64,000 bases of DNA from Anodontia alba (taxonomy: Eukaryota > Mollusca > Bivalvia > Lucinida > Lucinidae). The notes beneath the pieces are model-generated. The model was not told where the DNA came from. It saw nothing but the letters and a program-made list of their open reading frames with translations, and ran no database searches. The stretch is taken from contig OZ024824.1 of assembly GCA_964016985.1 (NCBI GenBank), positions 124,322,077-124,386,076 of the forward strand, written 5' to 3'. Below, piece after piece: positions 63,986-64,000 of this stretch. The first letter of the stretch is position 1; each line of letters begins with the position of its first letter. The position numbers were made by a program, and so were the translations under genes.

Positions 63986-64000
63986 AAAAAAAAACCATAA

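Overview
This is nuclear DNA of an animal, most likely a bivalve mollusc. It is AT-rich, its only conventional gene is split by spliceosomal introns, and the rest is dominated by short palindromic DNA transposons (MITEs), truncated LINEs, a tRNA-derived SINE and microsatellites. The species cannot be fixed from the sequence; a heterodont bivalve such as a dreissenid is a guess.

The one clear gene runs on the minus strand from 47998 to 32126. It encodes a group I (GRM1/GRM5-like) metabotropic glutamate receptor. Seven exons are present: two and a half ligand-domain exons (47749-47998, 44541-44782, 42441-42681), the end of the ligand domain (40622-40802), the cysteine-rich linker (38867-38990), one exon with all seven membrane segments (35934-36825) and a 439-residue cytoplasmic tail (32126-33446). 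Splice phases join into one open frame of 1082 residues. The 5' exons (signal peptide and most of lobe 1) were not found and must lie beyond the right edge, so the next intron is at least 16 kb.

Region by region: 1-27 kb is intergenic repeat terrain holding a CR1-like LINE broken by a MITE (0.1-1.4 kb), a minisatellite split by a LINE 3' end (20.3-21.2 kb) and a decayed reverse transcriptase gene (22.1-23.3 kb). 27-32 kb is comparatively repeat-poor and lies downstream of the receptor gene. 32-48 kb is the receptor gene, with MITEs filling its introns up to 7-11 bases from splice sites. 48-64 kb is probably its large 5' intron or flank; it holds a LINE 3' end with a perfect target duplication (52.5-53.3 kb), minisatellites, a Harbinger transposase remnant (56.1 kb) and an unclassified element with a decayed ORF (60.9-62.0 kb).

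The most striking pattern is modular. I label the MITE families A to N. Family A alone has 26 copies. Families A, B, C and L have different termini but carry the same kind of central palindrome (TTAGAAnCGCCTC / GAGGCGnTTCTAA). Families D, E, K, N and H, several of them flanked by TTAA, share another core (GTAGAYCCnGATCAG). No intact transposase was seen, so all of these families depend on enzymes encoded elsewhere.
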